Shown: piece by piece, positions 17,294 through 27,011 of the stretch
Layout of the letters: each line of letters begins with the position of its first letter
Numbering within the stretch: the first letter of the stretch is position 1
Assembly: GCF_000621725.1 (NCBI RefSeq)
Contig: NZ_JHXM01000003.1
Span: 62,001-126,000, forward strand
From: Xylanibacter brevis ATCC 19188
GTDB taxonomy: Bacteria; Bacteroidota; Bacteroidia; Bacteroidales; Bacteroidaceae
DNA length: 64,000 nucleotides
Direction: 5' to 3'
Notes under the pieces: generated by a model
Databases searched by the model: none
Seen by the model: only the letters and a program-made list of their open reading frames with translations
Told to the model about the DNA's origin: nothing
Program-made: the position numbers and the translations under genes

Positions 17294-18325
17294 CTATTTC
17301 AAGGGTAAAATACGGCCTTTTTCATCGATACGGGCCTGACTATGAGGCACATCGCACTCGGTGAGCATACGCAACTGTTTGATAAGATTACCGGTCTTGT
17401 CGTGGCGCGGACCGACGCCTCGCGTCTGCGTCATGGGATAGACGCAGCCTTTCAGAAAACGTCCGTTTTCATCGATGCCTACCACCACCAGTGGTGCCTG
17501 ACCGGAGATGCCGACAAGGCTCACATTATACGGTGTGCAGAAGTTGCCCAGACTGTAGGCTATAAAGCGATCCTTATAGACCTCGACGGCACGCATCACA
17601 TGCGGACCGTGGCCATAGACGATGTCGGCTCCATGGTCTATACAGAAGTGTGCCAACTCACGAATGGAACCGCGATTCTCACCCAGGAACGACTCGGGGC
17701 CATCGGGGAGATGACACTTGTCGCGCCCCTCGGCACCGCCGTGAAACGACACGATGACGATGTCGCACGTGCTGACCAGCGAGTCAACGATGCGTGCCAC
17801 ATTGTCAAAATCGATATGGCGCACGGTGTAGTGATTATGACCGAAGGCACAGAGTCCTATCTTCCGCCCATGACGCTCCACGACAGCACACTCCTTCCTG
17901 CCGGCAATGCCAGCATAGAGGATGCCCTGCTCGTCGAGACAGCGCTCGGTGGACTCGATGCCTTCCAACCCGAAGTCGTTGGCATGGTTATTGGCCATGC
18001 TCAGGAAGTCGAAGCCTGCCTCCTTGAGGCGCGGTGCATACTTGGTGGGCATGCGAAAGGAATAGCTGCCAGGGCCGCCACTTTTGGTGCTGGTGCCACC
18101 ATCGCAGAGCACACCTTCAAGGTTGCCTACGGCCAGGTCGGCCCGCAGCAGAATGGATTTTGAATCTTTAAAGAGATTGGCGCCATCGTTGGCCGGGAGC
18201 ATCACTGTAGGATGGGTCGTGCCCATCATGATGTCGCCAACCATAGCTACCGTTAAAGTGTCAGCATGGCTGCTCAGCAAGCTGGCAGCCATGACAGTAA
18301 GGGTGGTAAAGATCGTTTTTCTCAT
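17294..18325 (-). CDS. CapA-family (PGA_cap) metallophosphoesterase-like protein
   Basis: The 343-residue exported protein has a signal peptide (to about residue 21, SSHAD) and the CapA/PGA_cap fold: VGDIMMG, VGNLEG, SMANNHANDFG, VSFHGGAE and VYGHGPHVMR, which are the metal-binding motifs in order. Named after poly-gamma-glutamate capsule synthesis in Bacillus, the family is widespread in bacteria that do not make that capsule, so the substrate here is open. It starts 13 bp after the NlpC/P60 gene ends and is probably co-transcribed with it, which suggests an envelope role. Confidence 0.82.
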   Translation of the reverse strand: MRKTIFTTLTVMAASLLSSHADTLTVAMVGDIMMGTTHPTVMLPANDGANLFKDSKSILLRADLAVGNLEGVLCDGGTSTKSGGPGSYSFRMPTKYAPRLKEAGFDFLSMANNHANDFGLEGIESTERCLDEQGILYAGIAGRKECAVVERHGRKIGLCAFGHNHYTVRHIDFDNVARIVDSLVSTCDIVIVSFHGGAEGRDKCHLPDGPESFLGENRGSIRELAHFCIDHGADIVYGHGPHVMRAVEVYKDRFIAYSLGNFCTPYNVSLVGISGQAPLVVVGIDENGRFLKGCVYPMTQTRGVGPRHDKTGNLIKQLRMLTECDVPHSQARIDEKGRILPLK

Positions 18326-18338
18326 TTCTTATTGTGCA

Positions 18339-18929
18339 CTACTGCACACGGCGTACGCCTACGAAGCGGCGGCTGTAATAGCCATCGGTCGATTTGCTGA
18401 CCTTCACGCCATCCTTTGTGCTGGCATGAATGAAGGTGAACACCTGTGTGACAGGATTATAATCGATCACAATACCTACATGGCCCACACCGCGACCCGA
18501 ACGGGGACTGGTGAAGAACACAAGGTCACCGGGCTGCATCTCGCTGCGCTTCACGGGGATGTTGCGCGCATACTGGTCGCGAGAAGAGTTGCCGATATTC
18601 ATATTGCTCTGGCGATAGACGTAGCTGGTGAAGCCCGAACAGTCGAACGCATTGGGACCCTTGCTGCCAAGACGGTAGCGTGCACCCAGGTGCTTATAAG
18701 CCTCGTTCATGAGGTTATCGACCATTGTTCTATCGTATTTGAAAGATTCTTTGCCATCATAGAGAAAGTCGAAGTTGTCGATCTCCTCGTCTGCGCCCAC
18801 CTCATACACATCTTCAACTTCGCTCATTGCTTCTTCGAGGGTTAAAGGTTGTGACTTTGTGGTCTGTCCGAACACGGTTGTGGCGGACATCGCAAGACTT
18901 AAAATGGTACAAAAAATAAGTTTATTCAT
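18339..18929 (-). CDS. NlpC/P60 (C40) cell-wall peptidase
   Basis: The 196-residue protein has a signal peptide probably cut before Gln22 (VFGQTTK). An acidic linker (about 32-55) leads to an NlpC/P60 domain with the catalytic Cys97 (FDCSGF), His150 (GHVGIV) and a third polar residue in FIHAS near 168. Such enzymes cut the D-Glu to diamino-acid bond in peptidoglycan stem peptides. It is the first gene of a two-gene unit with the CapA-like protein. A minus-strand TATCTTTG box at 18977-18984 lies about 50 bases upstream. Confidence 0.88.
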   Translation of the reverse strand: MNKLIFCTILSLAMSATTVFGQTTKSQPLTLEEAMSEVEDVYEVGADEEIDNFDFLYDGKESFKYDRTMVDNLMNEAYKHLGARYRLGSKGPNAFDCSGFTSYVYRQSNMNIGNSSRDQYARNIPVKRSEMQPGDLVFFTSPRSGRGVGHVGIVIDYNPVTQVFTFIHASTKDGVKVSKSTDGYYSRRFVGVRRVQ

Positions 18930-18976
18930 TCTCTATAAATTACCCGAGGTTACGGTTGTTTTGGTTTTGTTGGATG

Positions 18977-18984
18977 CAAAGATA
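18977..18984 (-). promoter_or_regulatory. -7 box (TATCTTTG) of NlpC/P60 gene
   Basis: TATCTTTG fits the Bacteroidota -7 consensus about 48 bases upstream of the start. No clear -33 element is seen. Confidence 0.5.
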
Positions 18985-19066
18985 ATAAATAAATATGAGA
19001 AAAACATACAAGCCAACCGTAAATTAATAAGACTTAACATCTTTTAATTTATTCATTTTCTGCATG

Positions 19067-21163
19067 TTAGGAAATGGCAGACCAATTGACATTCGTTTTA
19101 CGAAGCTGTTTCAGGCGATCCCACAACAGTTGAAACTTTGGCGACTCGCAGGTGGGATCCTCGTCGATAATTGCCTGTGCGGTGTCGCGTGCCATCTGCA
19201 CGATCTGACCATCGCGGGCGATGTCGGCAATCTTCAAATCGAAGGCCATGCCACTCTGCTGGGTTCCCTCCAAATCGCCGGGGCCACGCAGTTTTAGGTC
19301 GGCTTCGGCAATACGGAAGCCATCGTTGGTCTCGCACATGATGTCGATGCGCTTGCGAGTGTCTTCACTGAGCTTATAGGTGGTGACGAGGATGCAATAC
19401 GACTGGTCGGCACCACGGCCCACCCTACCCCTGAGCTGATGCAGCTGTGAGAGGCCAAAGCGCTGAGCATCAAGGATGACCATCACCGACGCATTGGGCA
19501 CGTTGACACCCACCTCGATCACGGTGGTGGCCACGAGAATCTGGGTCTCACCGCTGACAAACTTCTGCATCTCGTCTTCCTTCTCCTTGGGTTTCATCTT
19601 GCCGTGCACACGACTCAGACGGAACTCGGGGAAGGCCTGGCGTAGCACCTCGAAGCCCTGCTCCAGGTTCTTCAGGTCGATCTTCTCGCTCTCCTCAATC
19701 AATGGGAACACGATATAGACCTGACGCCCCTGACGTATCTGCTGACGGATGCCGTCGTAGAGGGTGGTCATGCGGGTGTCGAAGACGTGGGTGGTGCGGA
19801 TGGGCTTTCGTCCGGGTGGCAGTTCGTCGATGACGCTGACATCCAGATCGCCATAGAGCGTCATGGCCAGCGTACGGGGAATGGGGGTTGCGGTCATCAC
19901 CAGCACGTGCGGGGGATTGGCACTCTTGGCCCACAGCTTGGCGCGCTGAGCCACGCCAAAACGGTGCTGTTCATCGACAACGGCAAGGCCTAGCTGCCGG
20001 AACTGCACAGCATCCTCGATAACGGCATGCGTGCCCACCAGTATCTGGACACTACCGTCCAGGAGTCCGTTCAGCACCTCTTCTCGTTTTTTGCCTTTCA
20101 CCATGCCCGTCAGCAGTTCCACGCGCACAGGCATATCCTTTAGGAAGGCCTTGATGGTGGACAGATGCTGTTCGGCTAGGATTTCAGTGGGTGCCATGAT
20201 ACAGGCCTGGAAGCCATTGTCCAGGGCTATGAGCATGGTCATCAGGGCCACGAGCGTCTTGCCGCTGCCCACATCGCCTTGCAACAGACGGTTCATCTGT
20301 CGGCCACTGCTCAGGTCATGACGTATCTCGTGCATCACGCGCTTTTGTGCACCGGTCAGGGGGAAAGGAAGATTCTGGTGATAGAACGTATTGAAAATGT
20401 CGCCAATACGATTGAACACATAGCCGCGATACTTGCGACGCTGGTCGCTGGCATAGCGCAGGATGTTCAGTTGGACAAAGAACAGTTCTTCGAACTTCAT
20501 GCGCACACGCGCCTTTTCAAGGTCACGACTGTTCTGGGGATAATGCAGATTGCGCAGCGCCTCATCACGACTCATCAGGTGATGCTGCGCGATGATGAAG
20601 TCGGGGATGGTCTCGGGCAACGGGGGGAGTTTCTCAACGAGGGTCTTGGTAAGTCGCTCCACGGCCCGCGAGTTGAGCCCCGCCTTCTTCATTTTCTCGG
20701 TGGTGTTATAGTAGGGCTGCATTCCCATGGCCGTGGTGTCCACCTTGCTGGCGTCGTCGAGGTCGGGATGCTGCACCTGTATGCGGTTGCCATAAACCGA
20801 AGGGCGACCAAACAGCAGGTAGTCGGTACCAATCTTGTAGTTCTGCTTGGCATAGCGACCGCCATTGAACCACACCAAGTCCATGATGCCGGTGCCATCG
20901 GTGAAGTGGGCTACGACGCGTTCCTTGCGCGGTCCCATTTCAAAGGTCTCGAAACTGAGGATGTGGCCCACAACCTGAACAAAGGGCATGTCGCCAGTGA
21001 GCTCGCTCACCTGGTAGATACGACTGCGGTCCACATACTTATAGGGATAATACTCCAACAAGTCACCAAAGGTCTCGATACCGAGCTCTTTGCCCAGCAT
21101 CTTCTTGCGAGTGGGGCCTACGCCCGGCAGATAGGTGATGTCTTGTTCGAGGAAGTCGGTCAT
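19067..21163 (-). CDS. recG: ATP-dependent DNA helicase RecG
   Basis: The 698-residue protein matches RecG over its full length. An N-terminal wedge/OB region opens with a helix-hairpin-like LPGVGPTRKKMLGKELGI. Helicase motifs follow: GDVGSGKT (Walker A), DEQHRFG (motif II), TATPIPRT (motif III) and HQLRGRVGRG (motif VI). It reverses stalled replication forks and acts on branched DNA in the cytoplasm. It is the third gene of a minus-strand group (DJ-1 protein, ispD, recG) with gaps of 7 and 9 bp, so it is probably co-transcribed. Confidence 0.96.
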   Translation of the reverse strand: MTDFLEQDITYLPGVGPTRKKMLGKELGIETFGDLLEYYPYKYVDRSRIYQVSELTGDMPFVQVVGHILSFETFEMGPRKERVVAHFTDGTGIMDLVWFNGGRYAKQNYKIGTDYLLFGRPSVYGNRIQVQHPDLDDASKVDTTAMGMQPYYNTTEKMKKAGLNSRAVERLTKTLVEKLPPLPETIPDFIIAQHHLMSRDEALRNLHYPQNSRDLEKARVRMKFEELFFVQLNILRYASDQRRKYRGYVFNRIGDIFNTFYHQNLPFPLTGAQKRVMHEIRHDLSSGRQMNRLLQGDVGSGKTLVALMTMLIALDNGFQACIMAPTEILAEQHLSTIKAFLKDMPVRVELLTGMVKGKKREEVLNGLLDGSVQILVGTHAVIEDAVQFRQLGLAVVDEQHRFGVAQRAKLWAKSANPPHVLVMTATPIPRTLAMTLYGDLDVSVIDELPPGRKPIRTTHVFDTRMTTLYDGIRQQIRQGRQVYIVFPLIEESEKIDLKNLEQGFEVLRQAFPEFRLSRVHGKMKPKEKEDEMQKFVSGETQILVATTVIEVGVNVPNASVMVILDAQRFGLSQLHQLRGRVGRGADQSYCILVTTYKLSEDTRKRIDIMCETNDGFRIAEADLKLRGPGDLEGTQQSGMAFDLKIADIARDGQIVQMARDTAQAIIDEDPTCESPKFQLLWDRLKQLRKTNVNWSAIS

Positions 21164-21172
21164 AAAAGAGGC

Positions 21173-21826
21173 TTATACCAGCGTTTCTGCTATTTTTAGG
21201 TCGAAAGGTGTGGTGATCTTGATATTCTCGCGGTTGCCTTCGACCATGGTCACCTGTTCGCCATAGGCCTCAACCACCGAGGCATCGTCGGTGAAAGACT
21301 CGGTATAGGGTTGCTGATTGGCGGCCTTCAGCAGTTGTATATCGAACGTCTGCGGGGTCTGTACCAAGCGGTAGTCAGCACGATAGACATTACCCTCGCC
21401 CACATGGCGCAAGGTCTCAACAACGGGGGTGACGGGAATCACGGCCTTGTGGCTGCGCGCTGCCTCATAGCAGGCACGAATCACATCGACCGACACGAAA
21501 GGACGCACACCGTCGTGCACGCCAACCACGCCCTGTGCATCGTCGGGAATCAGTGCCAGGCCGTTCTGCACGGAGTGGAAACGGGTCTGTCCGCCATCGG
21601 CCAACAGATAGGGCACATCGAACTGATAGGTGGCACAGAGTTCGCGCCAGTAGTCCTGCTGCGCCTTGGGCAGCACGAGGATGATCTGCAGATCCTTGGA
21701 ATAGTCGCGGAAGCGCTGCAAGGTGCGCATCAGCACAGGTATGCCACCGATGGGTAAAAACTGCTTGGGCACCTCGCCCCCCATACGCAGGCCTTTTCCA
21801 CCTGCTACGATGATGATGTAGTCCAT
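21173..21826 (-). CDS. ispD: 2-C-methyl-D-erythritol 4-phosphate cytidylyltransferase
   Basis: The 217-residue protein has the IspD nucleotide-binding start [16 protein letters not shown] and the [11 protein letters not shown] motif with the substrate-binding Asp and Arg. It adds CMP to methylerythritol phosphate in the non-mevalonate isoprenoid pathway. It lies 9 bp upstream of recG and 7 bp after the DJ-1 gene. Length and motifs are normal for a single-domain IspD. Confidence 0.95.
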   Translation of the reverse strand: MDYIIIVAGGKGLRMGGEVPKQFLPIGGIPVLMRTLQRFRDYSKDLQIILVLPKAQQDYWRELCATYQFDVPYLLADGGQTRFHSVQNGLALIPDDAQGVVGVHDGVRPFVSVDVIRACYEAARSHKAVIPVTPVVETLRHVGEGNVYRADYRLVQTPQTFDIQLLKAANQQPYTESFTDDASVVEAYGEQVTMVEGNRENIKITTPFDLKIAETLV

Positions 21827-21833
21827 AAACGTA

Positions 21834-22403
21834 TCAGCGCTGCATCAGGTGTTTGAAACGCATGCCTTCAGCTATCTGGTCGGCCGTCTGCTGGTCAACC
21901 AACTGCGACAGCAGCTCGTAGGCAAAGGGGAATGCGGCGGCAGGGCCCTCGCCCGTGGTGACAGGACCATCTACGGTACAAAGGTCGGCAGTATAGGAAG
22001 CGCCTTCAAGCAACTGCTCAAAACCGGGATAGCACGTGGCGCGCTTGCCCTTCAACACACCCAACTGACCCAGCACCACACCGGGTGCGGCACAGATGGC
22101 AGCGATACGTTTACCAGCCTCGTACTGGCGGAGCACAGCTTCTCTGACACCCTGATGAGCATAGAGATTGCTGGCACCGGGCATACCGCCGGGAAGCAGC
22201 AGCAGGTCGGCATCAGAGAAATTGCAATCCTCAATCATTGCATCGGCAATGAACTGCACTTTGTGTGAGCTCTCTACCACCTGGCCCTCGCCCGTGGTGC
22301 TCACCGTTACTACTTCCACACCGCCACGACGCAACACATCGACGGGTATCAGGGCCTCGACATCCTCAAAGCCGTTGGCCAGAAATACATAAACTTTTGC
22401 CAT
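21834..22403 (-). CDS. DJ-1/PfpI-family protein
   Basis: The start at 22403 ([14 protein letters not shown]) is chosen because the longer frame begins upstream of a minus-strand TAACTTTG box (22449-22456) and adds an atypical segment. The 189-residue product has the DJ-1 signature: early acidic residues in [17 protein letters not shown], and the nucleophile Cys104 in AAICAAPG. The family includes deglycases, chaperones and ThiJ-like proteins; the exact activity cannot be told from sequence. It is the first gene of the unit with ispD and recG and is divergent from nadK. Confidence 0.87.
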   Translation of the reverse strand: MAKVYVFLANGFEDVEALIPVDVLRRGGVEVVTVSTTGEGQVVESSHKVQFIADAMIEDCNFSDADLLLLPGGMPGASNLYAHQGVREAVLRQYEAGKRIAAICAAPGVVLGQLGVLKGKRATCYPGFEQLLEGASYTADLCTVDGPVTTGEGPAAAFPFAYELLSQLVDQQTADQIAEGMRFKHLMQR

Positions 22404-22448
22404 ATCTTGATTGTTCAATATAACTTCTACTTCAACTTCTTGATGGAG

Positions 22449-22456
22449 CAAAGTTA
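22449..22456 (-). promoter_or_regulatory. -7 box (TAACTTTG) of DJ-1/ispD/recG unit
   Basis: TAACTTTG on the minus strand fits TAnnTTTG and lies about 46 bases upstream of the chosen ATG at 22403. Confidence 0.5.
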
Positions 22457-22529
22457 GCAAAAAAACCGCAATAATGCCTATTTTTTCGACAAAAAACCGC
22501 ATTTCATGACAATTTATGTATTATTTTTG

Positions 22530-22537
22530 TACTTTTG
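22530..22537 (+). promoter_or_regulatory. -7 box (TACTTTTG) of nadK
   Basis: TACTTTTG fits TAnnTTTG and lies 22 bases upstream of the nadK ATG. The -33 region is weak. Confidence 0.5.
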
Positions 22538-22558
22538 CAAAAACAAAACGAATGAGAT

Positions 22559-23446
22559 ATGCCACAACAACCTTTTCGCTTCGCGCTTTTCGGTAACGTT
22601 TACCAACACGCCAAGTCGGCCGCCATCCGCCAGGTGCTGACCACCCTGCAGGAGTATGGTGCCACCGTACTCATTGACGAGGAGTACTACGACTTCCTTT
22701 GTTGTTCGGAGATGATCGATGTGCGCAATTACCAGACGTTCAGCGGCTGTAGCTTCGAGGCTGACTTCGCCATCTCGATGGGCGGTGACGGCACACTGCT
22801 GAAGACGGCCAGCCGGGTGCGCGACAAGCAGATTCCTATACTGGGTGTGAACATGGGGCGACTGGGATTTCTGGCAGACATATCGCCACGCGAGGTGGAG
22901 TCGTGCTTCAAAGCTCTGTTCACTGGCGAATACCGGGTGGAAGACCGTGCGCTGATACAGGTGCACACCGACGGCGAGAGACTGACAGGCTACAACTGTG
23001 CGCTCAACGATGTGGCTATACTGAAACGCGACACGGCATCTATGATTTCCATACGGGCCTCGGTCAACGGCGAATACCTCACCACCTATCAGGCCGACGG
23101 ACTGATTGTCTCGACACCGACGGGCTCTACGGCCTACTCGTTGTCGAACGGTGGTCCTATCATCGTGCCGCAGACGGGCGTCATGCTCATGACGGCTGTG
23201 GCGCCCCACTCACTGAACGTACGTCCTATTGTGCTTCCCGACACGGCCACCATCGAACTGACGGTGAGCAGTCGTAGTCATACGTTTCTCGTGGCCATCG
23301 ACGGCCAGGCTGAAAAACTGCCTGAGGGGACCACGCTACGCCTTTCGCGCGCGCCTTATCAAATAAAGGTGGTGAAACGCAACAGCACACACTACTTCTC
23401 GATGCTACGCGAGAAAATGATGTGGGGAGCTGACGGCAGAAACTAA
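22559..23446 (+). CDS. nadK: NAD kinase
   Basis: The 295-residue protein has the GGDGT motif (SMGGDGTLLKTA, about residue 75), LGFLADI, the LNDVAIL segment and TPTGSTAYSLSNGGPI. These are the substrate and catalytic motifs of NAD kinase, which makes NADP from NAD in the cytoplasm. Length is typical. The next gene, an ABC exporter, starts 3 bp after its stop, so the two may share a transcript. Confidence 0.95.
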   Translation: MPQQPFRFALFGNVYQHAKSAAIRQVLTTLQEYGATVLIDEEYYDFLCCSEMIDVRNYQTFSGCSFEADFAISMGGDGTLLKTASRVRDKQIPILGVNMGRLGFLADISPREVESCFKALFTGEYRVEDRALIQVHTDGERLTGYNCALNDVAILKRDTASMISIRASVNGEYLTTYQADGLIVSTPTGSTAYSLSNGGPIIVPQTGVMLMTAVAPHSLNVRPIVLPDTATIELTVSSRSHTFLVAIDGQAEKLPEGTTLRLSRAPYQIKVVKRNSTHYFSMLREKMMWGADGRN

Positions 23447-23449
23447 ACC

Positions 23450-25141
23450 ATGAGGCTACTAAAGCTACTACACAAAAACGAAAGCCACTACACAACGAAA
23501 GAGATTTTCAAATGGCTGTGGCGGGCACTGAAGGGCAACAGACTTCAGGCCTCGATGAACGCAACCATCGGACTGGTCGGCGTGGGCTTCAGCCTGCTCT
23601 CGGTATGGGCCATGCAGCGCGCCATCGACATTGCCGCACATGCTTACACCACCGATTCGGATCAGAAGACGGCACTCTACTGGGCCGTGGGACTGATGGC
23701 ACTCATCATACTGGGCGAGTTTGCCGTTGGCATCTCGCGCGTATGGGTACGTAACATACTCGGTGTGAAGGCGCAAAACCGACTGCAACAGCACATGCTG
23801 GCACGACTGCTGCGCTCGGAATGGCGCGGACGTGAGGCCATGCACACGGGCGACGTCATCAGCCGACTGGAACAGGACGTGAAGACGGTGGTGCAGTTTC
23901 TCACCGAGACCATGCCTTCGGTGCTCTCGACCATCACTATGTTTATCGGTGCTTTCTTCTACTTGCTACAAATGGATGTATGGCTGGCATGCATCACGGT
24001 GGGCATACTGCCTATATTCATCCTGATAAGCCGGTTCTACGTAACACAGATGCGCCGCTTCTCACGAAAGGTGCGCGACAGCGACAGCCGGGTGCAGAGC
24101 CTGCTGACCGAGACTATGCAGCACCGCATGCTGGTGAAGACGATGGAGGCCGACAACCTGATACTGGACCGACTGAGCGACACGCAGACGATGCTGCGCG
24201 GATGGGTACGCCTGCGCACGGCATTTTCGGTGACAAGTCATCTGTTTCTGAACGTCGGCTTCTCGCTGGGCTACCTGATAGCGTTTCTATGGGGCGCCCT
24301 GCGCATGCAGAGTGGCACACTGACCTTTGGTGGTATGACGGCATTCCTGCAACTGGTGTTCCGCATTCAGGGACCTGCACGCGAGCTGACCCGACTGGCG
24401 CCTGCCTTTGTCAGCGTATTCACTGCCGCCGAACGACTCATGGAACTGGAGGAAACACCGGAGGAGCAGCAGGGAGAGGCCATCATGTTGCCGGCACCTT
24501 GCGGCATCCGTTTCGAACAGGTGACATTCAACTATGGTGCCGACGGACAGCAACCTGCGATGGACAGCTTCTCGGCAGACTTCAAACCAGGAACGTGCAC
24601 GGCCATCATGGGCGAGACTGGATCGGGAAAGACCACACTGATACGACTGCTGCTGGCGCTGGTGAAGCCTCAACAGGGAGAGATTCTTCTCTATGGCGAC
24701 CACCACGAAGCCACATCACTGTCACCGCTGCATCGTTGCAACTTTATCTATGTGCCACAGGGCAACACGCTGTTGAGCGGTTCGCTGCGCGACAACCTGC
24801 TGCTGGGCAACCCACAAGCTACCGACGAGGCTATGAGGGAAGCACTCAGCAAGGCTTGTGCCGACTTTATCGACGAGCTACCACAAGGACTAGACACGCA
24901 CTTCTCGGAACTGGGCGGTGGGCTGAGCGAGGGACAAGCACAGCGCATCGCCATTGCACGTGCACTGCTGCGACCGGGAAGCATCCTGCTGCTGGACGAA
25001 GCTACCAGTGCACTTGACACAGAAACTGAACGAAAAGTACTTGAAAACATTCTCAGCGACCATCGTCGCACCGTTATCTTCGTGACTCACCGCACCGCGG
25101 TTATAAATTACTGCGACCAGGTTATCACCATTGGTCAATAG
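23450..25141 (+). CDS. ABC exporter half-transporter (membrane domain + ATPase)
   Basis: The 563-residue protein has an N-terminal membrane domain (about 30-310, six likely spans) and a C-terminal ATPase. The ATPase carries Walker A GETGSGKTT near 387, signature LSEGQAQR near 492 and Walker B LLLDEATSALD near 513. This is the MsbA/multidrug type that works as a homodimer or paired half-transporter in the inner membrane. The D-loop and a late H-loop (VTHRTAV) are present. The substrate (lipid, peptide or drug) cannot be read from sequence. It follows nadK by 3 bp. Confidence 0.88.
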   Translation: MRLLKLLHKNESHYTTKEIFKWLWRALKGNRLQASMNATIGLVGVGFSLLSVWAMQRAIDIAAHAYTTDSDQKTALYWAVGLMALIILGEFAVGISRVWVRNILGVKAQNRLQQHMLARLLRSEWRGREAMHTGDVISRLEQDVKTVVQFLTETMPSVLSTITMFIGAFFYLLQMDVWLACITVGILPIFILISRFYVTQMRRFSRKVRDSDSRVQSLLTETMQHRMLVKTMEADNLILDRLSDTQTMLRGWVRLRTAFSVTSHLFLNVGFSLGYLIAFLWGALRMQSGTLTFGGMTAFLQLVFRIQGPARELTRLAPAFVSVFTAAERLMELEETPEEQQGEAIMLPAPCGIRFEQVTFNYGADGQQPAMDSFSADFKPGTCTAIMGETGSGKTTLIRLLLALVKPQQGEILLYGDHHEATSLSPLHRCNFIYVPQGNTLLSGSLRDNLLLGNPQATDEAMREALSKACADFIDELPQGLDTHFSELGGGLSEGQAQRIAIARALLRPGSILLLDEATSALDTETERKVLENILSDHRRTVIFVTHRTAVINYCDQVITIGQ

Positions 25142-25203
25142 TAATAATAAACAAGGTGGATTTGTTAAAGTTTTGTTAATTACGTAAAATAATCGGCCAA
25201 ATA

Positions 25204-25235
25204 TTTGGTTGGTAACATCAAAACATCTACTTTTG
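25204..25235 (+). promoter_or_regulatory. Promoter of the ABC/GntR operon
   Basis: TTTG (25204-25207), exactly 20 bases, then TACTTTTG (25228-25235) form a textbook Bacteroidota promoter. Transcription should start near 25242, inside the operator that follows. Confidence 0.8.
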
Positions 25236-25236
25236 C

Positions 25237-25260
25237 GGTGTACTATTAAACTGGTACACT
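25237..25260 (+). promoter_or_regulatory. Likely GntR/YtrA-type operator
   Basis: Half sites GGTGTACTA (25237-25245) and TGGTACACT (25252-25260) form an inverted repeat sharing GTGTAC/GTACAC around a 6-base spacer. The site begins one base after the -7 box and would cover the transcription start. The operon's last gene encodes a GntR/YtrA-type regulator, so autoregulation is the simplest reading. Confidence 0.65.
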
Positions 25261-25293
25261 ATTACTGAAGTGTTTTTAAGTTATAAAATAAGT

Positions 25294-26112
25294 ATGATCA
25301 ACGTAAACAACATTAACTTTAATTATGCCAGACAGAAGCATCTGGTATTTGACAACTTCAGTTTGACGCTGGAGGAAAATCGTATCTATGGTCTTCTTGG
25401 CAAGAACGGTACTGGTAAATCAACCTTGCTCTACCTGCTTTCTGGCTTGTTGCGCCCCACTGCGGGTAGTGTGAGATGTGATGGTATTGCCACCTACAAG
25501 CGACAGGCAGAGATGTTGAGCCGTATCTTCTTGGTTACTGAGGAGTTTGAACTCCCTGCAATCCATCTCTCTGAGTATGTGAAACTCTACAAGCCATTCT
25601 ATCCCCAATTCTCAGAAGAGATTTTGAAGGACTGTCTGGCTGACTTTGAATTGCCCGAGGATGTGCATCTGGGAAAACTCTCAATGGGACAGCGCAAGAA
25701 AGCCTACATTGCCTTTGCAATAGCTACCAATACGCAGTATCTGTTGATGGACGAGCCTACGAATGGGCTGGACATTCCTTCTAAGTCGCAGTTCCGCAAA
25801 GTGATTGCACAGCACATGACAGACGACCGTACGGTGATTATCTCTACCCACCAGGTGCACGATGTAGAACAGTTGCTCGACCACGTGTTGATTCTCGACC
25901 AACGCAGCGTGCTGCTGAATGCATCTATGCAGGAGATAGAAGAGAAGTATGTCTTTGAATATCGCACACCACAGCAGATGGATGCCGATGTGCTCTATGC
26001 CGAACCCACGCTCCAGGGCAATGCCGTCGTTGCCAAGCGCAAAGAGGGCGATGCTGAGACGCAGGTCAACCTTGAACTATTGTTTAACTGTATTACCCAA
26101 GCAAAGTTTTAA
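25294..26112 (+). CDS. ABC transporter ATP-binding protein (YtrB/BcrA-like)
   Basis: The ATG at 25294 is chosen over a GTG at 25270 because the product then starts MINVNNINFNYA, the usual N-terminus for this ATPase type. The 272-residue protein has Walker A GKNGTGKST (36-44), signature LSMGQRKKAYIA, Walker B YLLMDEPTNGLD and switch His in ISTHQVHDVE. It would power the membrane protein encoded 20 bp downstream. The set of ATPase, membrane protein and small GntR regulator resembles Ytr-type operons, which answer to envelope stress in Gram-positive bacteria; the signal here is unknown. Confidence 0.88.
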   Translation: MINVNNINFNYARQKHLVFDNFSLTLEENRIYGLLGKNGTGKSTLLYLLSGLLRPTAGSVRCDGIATYKRQAEMLSRIFLVTEEFELPAIHLSEYVKLYKPFYPQFSEEILKDCLADFELPEDVHLGKLSMGQRKKAYIAFAIATNTQYLLMDEPTNGLDIPSKSQFRKVIAQHMTDDRTVIISTHQVHDVEQLLDHVLILDQRSVLLNASMQEIEEKYVFEYRTPQQMDADVLYAEPTLQGNAVVAKRKEGDAETQVNLELLFNCITQAKF

Positions 26113-26132
26113 CTAAAAACCGAATAGAAAAA

Positions 26133-27011
26133 ATGGAAAACTTCAATATAAAAAGATTTGGTCAGGCACTGAAGTGCCACTTCCTCGTATCACGTAAGTC
26201 GTGGATCCGCATCTTTGGCATCTACACGTTGGTCTTGTTCTTTGCTAACTTGTTCTTTACGCGTGTGGAAGGTATGAGATATTCAGCGATGGTGGAATTC
26301 TTTCAAGGAGAAGAATTGATTTTCCAATATTCTACTGTTGTAAAAGACTCAACACCTTTCTTCATGATATTCTTTTATATTGCTATGCTCTTTGGTGCCA
26401 GCTCTCTGTTTTCGCAGATGAAGGATACACGCAAGCGCTCTGCTTATTTGCTTTGGCCTGTGTCGAATTGTGAGAAATATATCATCAGTCTGCTTCACTC
26501 TGTCGTTCTGATGGCCGTTGTCACCATTGTATCTATCATTGCGGCAGATGCACTGCGCATCTTGACAGATGCCATTACTGGACGTATCATAGTGTGGGGC
26601 GTTCCTTTGTATGTGGATTTCCTCTCAGATGATCTTGAATGGCAGAAATTATTGTTAGTTGCAACCTGGATGTTCTATTACCATTCTCTCTACATCGTAG
26701 GCGGTACGCTGTTCCGTCGTCTCCAGTTCCTGCCAACGAGTGCTATTATTATCATTGCCACGATTCTGCTGGCGATAATCATCAAACAGACGGGACTGGA
26801 CAAAATAGACTATCACTTCTTAGAGTATCAACAGGACAAGATGTATCAACTATCTAACGGTAAAACTTTTTACACCTATCGTACAATTTATAATCTCCGC
26901 TTCTATTTCGCTTTGCTGGGCGGCTGGTTTGTCATCGCAGCTCACTACTGGGCTTCGTATAAGATCTTCTGCCGCATACAGGTGATAAACAATAAATGGC
27001 TGAACGTATGA
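26133..27011 (+). CDS. Membrane permease partner of the YtrB-like ATPase
   Basis: The 292-residue protein is hydrophobic with about six likely membrane spans, for example around residues 25-42, 80-98, 125-145 and 205-225. No catalytic motif is seen. It lies 20 bp after the ATPase gene and its end overlaps the GntR gene by 16 bp. By position and topology it is the permease of an ABC-2-like transporter. The family name cannot be fixed from sequence alone. Confidence 0.75.
   Translation: MENFNIKRFGQALKCHFLVSRKSWIRIFGIYTLVLFFANLFFTRVEGMRYSAMVEFFQGEELIFQYSTVVKDSTPFFMIFFYIAMLFGASSLFSQMKDTRKRSAYLLWPVSNCEKYIISLLHSVVLMAVVTIVSIIAADALRILTDAITGRIIVWGVPLYVDFLSDDLEWQKLLLVATWMFYYHSLYIVGGTLFRRLQFLPTSAIIIIATILLAIIIKQTGLDKIDYHFLEYQQDKMYQLSNGKTFYTYRTIYNLRFYFALLGGWFVIAAHYWASYKIFCRIQVINNKWLNV

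Noticed and set aside
22404..22502. Longer start for the DJ-1 protein
   Set aside because: It would begin upstream of the TAACTTTG box and adds a segment not seen in the family.
22514..23209. Minus-strand frame opposite nadK
   Set aside because: nadK on the plus strand has all catalytic motifs. The antisense frame has no recognisable protein features.
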